In this document: one piece after another, positions 11,968-12,553 of the stretch
How positions within the stretch are numbered: position 1 is the first letter of the stretch
Layout of the letters: each line of letters starts with the position of its first letter
NCBI GenBank assembly: GCA_033721915.1
Contig: JAWWAC010000075.1
Span: 1 to 12,553 of the forward strand
Direction: 5' to 3'
Length of the DNA stretch: 12,553 nucleotides
Source of the DNA: REBR01 sp033721915
Lineage (GTDB): Bacteria; Pseudomonadota; Gammaproteobacteria; Pseudomonadales; Oleiphilaceae
Program-made: the position numbers and the translations under genes
Notes under the pieces: model-generated
Seen by the model: only the letters and a program-made list of their open reading frames with translations
Told to the model about the DNA's origin: nothing
Databases searched by the model: none

Positions 11968-12553
11968 TCAACCTTCGTGGGTAAAGGTGCCGATGCCACC
12001 CCGGTCAATGCGCTCAATGGCCTTGCCGCCGCCACGGGCCACGCAGGTCAGGGGGTCTTCCGCCACCACCACGGGCAGGCCGGTTTCCTCGCTGATCAGG
12101 TAGTCCAGCCCGCGCAGCAGGGCACCGCCACCGGTGAGCACAATGCCCCGCTCGGCGATGTCAGAGGCCAGCTCCGGCGGAGACTGCTCCAGCGCACTCT
12201 TGACCGTCTGCACGATCTGGGCCAGTGACTCCTGCAGCGCCTCGAGGATCTCGTTGCTGTTGAGCGTGAACTGGCGGGGCACCCCTTCCGCCAGGTTGCG
12301 GCCGCGCACGTCAATCTCGCGCACTTCCAGCCCCTCGAAGGCACAGCCGATCTCGTGCTTGATGCGCTCGGCGGTGGAATCACCGATCAGGCTGCCGTAG
12401 TTGCGACGCACGTAGGTGACAATGGCCTCGTCAAACTTGTCGCCACCCACACGCACCGACTCGGCGTAGACAATGCCGTTGAGTGAGATAATGGCAATCT
12501 CCGTGGTGCCGCCACCGATATCCACAATCATGGAGCCACTGGCCTCCTCCACC
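11968..12553 (-). CDS. mreB: Rod shape-determining protein MreB, C-terminal part (truncated by window edge)
   Basis: The last 194 complete codons of the bacterial actin MreB are present; the N-terminal ~150 residues lie beyond base 12553. Visible actin-fold motifs are SMIVDIGGGTTEIAIISLNG (phosphate 2 loop), RVGGDKFDEAI, the MreB string LAEGVPRQFTLNSNEILEAL, and the adenosine motif GIVLTGGGALLRGLD, followed by VVVAEDPLTCVARGGGKA. MreB forms membrane-bound ATP-dependent antiparallel double filaments that orient lateral peptidoglycan synthesis. It is first in the mreBCD cluster and separated from mreC by about 100-125 bp containing dyads. This fits the usual higher expression of MreB than of MreC/MreD. 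Confidence 0.97.
   Translation of the reverse strand, partial: VEEASGSMIVDIGGGTTEIAIISLNGIVYAESVRVGGDKFDEAIVTYVRRNYGSLIGDSTAERIKHEIGCAFEGLEVREIDVRGRNLAEGVPRQFTLNSNEILEALQESLAQIVQTVKSALEQSPPELASDIAERGIVLTGGGALLRGLDYLISEETGLPVVVAEDPLTCVARGGGKAIERIDRGGIGTFTHEG

Overview
The window is a stretch of gammaproteobacterial core chromosome. It is GC-rich (roughly 60 % by eye) and tightly packed with housekeeping genes. The gene content (rpoN-hpf-ptsN-rapZ-ptsO, darP, and mreBCD-maf-rng-yhdP-nitrilase) together with a Gac/Rsm-type small RNA locus points to the Pseudomonadales/Oceanospirillales side of the class. An Alcanivorax-like marine bacterium would fit, but the genus is a guess. I see no phage, transposon, CRISPR array, tRNA or rRNA.

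Left block, + strand (1-2685). The last eight codons of rpoN (sigma-54) are followed by hpf (ribosome hibernation), ptsN (EIIA-Ntr), rapZ (RNA-binding/nucleotide-binding regulator), ptsO (NPr) and darP/yjgA (50S assembly factor). Spacings are short, and the ptsO stop overlaps the darP start. This is the classical rpoN cluster, which links nitrogen-PTS phosphorelay signalling with RNA and ribosome control.

Middle (2681-3449). The gap after darP is the most interesting part. It starts with a perfect 18-base GacA-type palindrome (TGTAAG-N6-CTTACA) that contains the darP stop codon. About 60 bases further on lies an unannotated-looking RNA of about 128 nt with seven GGA motifs, several in hairpin loops. 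It ends in a strong intrinsic terminator whose own loop carries a GGA. This has the architecture of the CsrA/RsmA-sequestering sRNAs (RsmY/RsmZ/CsrB class). It is followed by a small secreted helix-hairpin-helix protein (ComEA-like), whose leader also carries three GGA motifs.

Right block, all on the - strand (3450-12553), in transcription order: mreB (partial, truncated by the window edge), mreC, mreD, maf/yhdE, rng (RNase G), yhdP (large AsmA-like envelope protein) and a nitrilase-family amidohydrolase. Gaps of a few bases or overlaps from mreC down to yhdP suggest one long transcript for cell-shape, septum-linked and envelope-lipid functions. The nitrilase gene converges on comEA across a 10-bp-stem hairpin.

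Points worth a second look are the Gac/Rsm sRNA locus, the apparent absence of a canonical start codon at the expected N-terminus of mreC (an ATC with a good Shine-Dalgarno is present instead), a perfect 3 x 21 bp in-frame tandem repeat in yhdP, and the replacement of the usual tldD/pmbA neighbourhood by the sRNA plus comEA.
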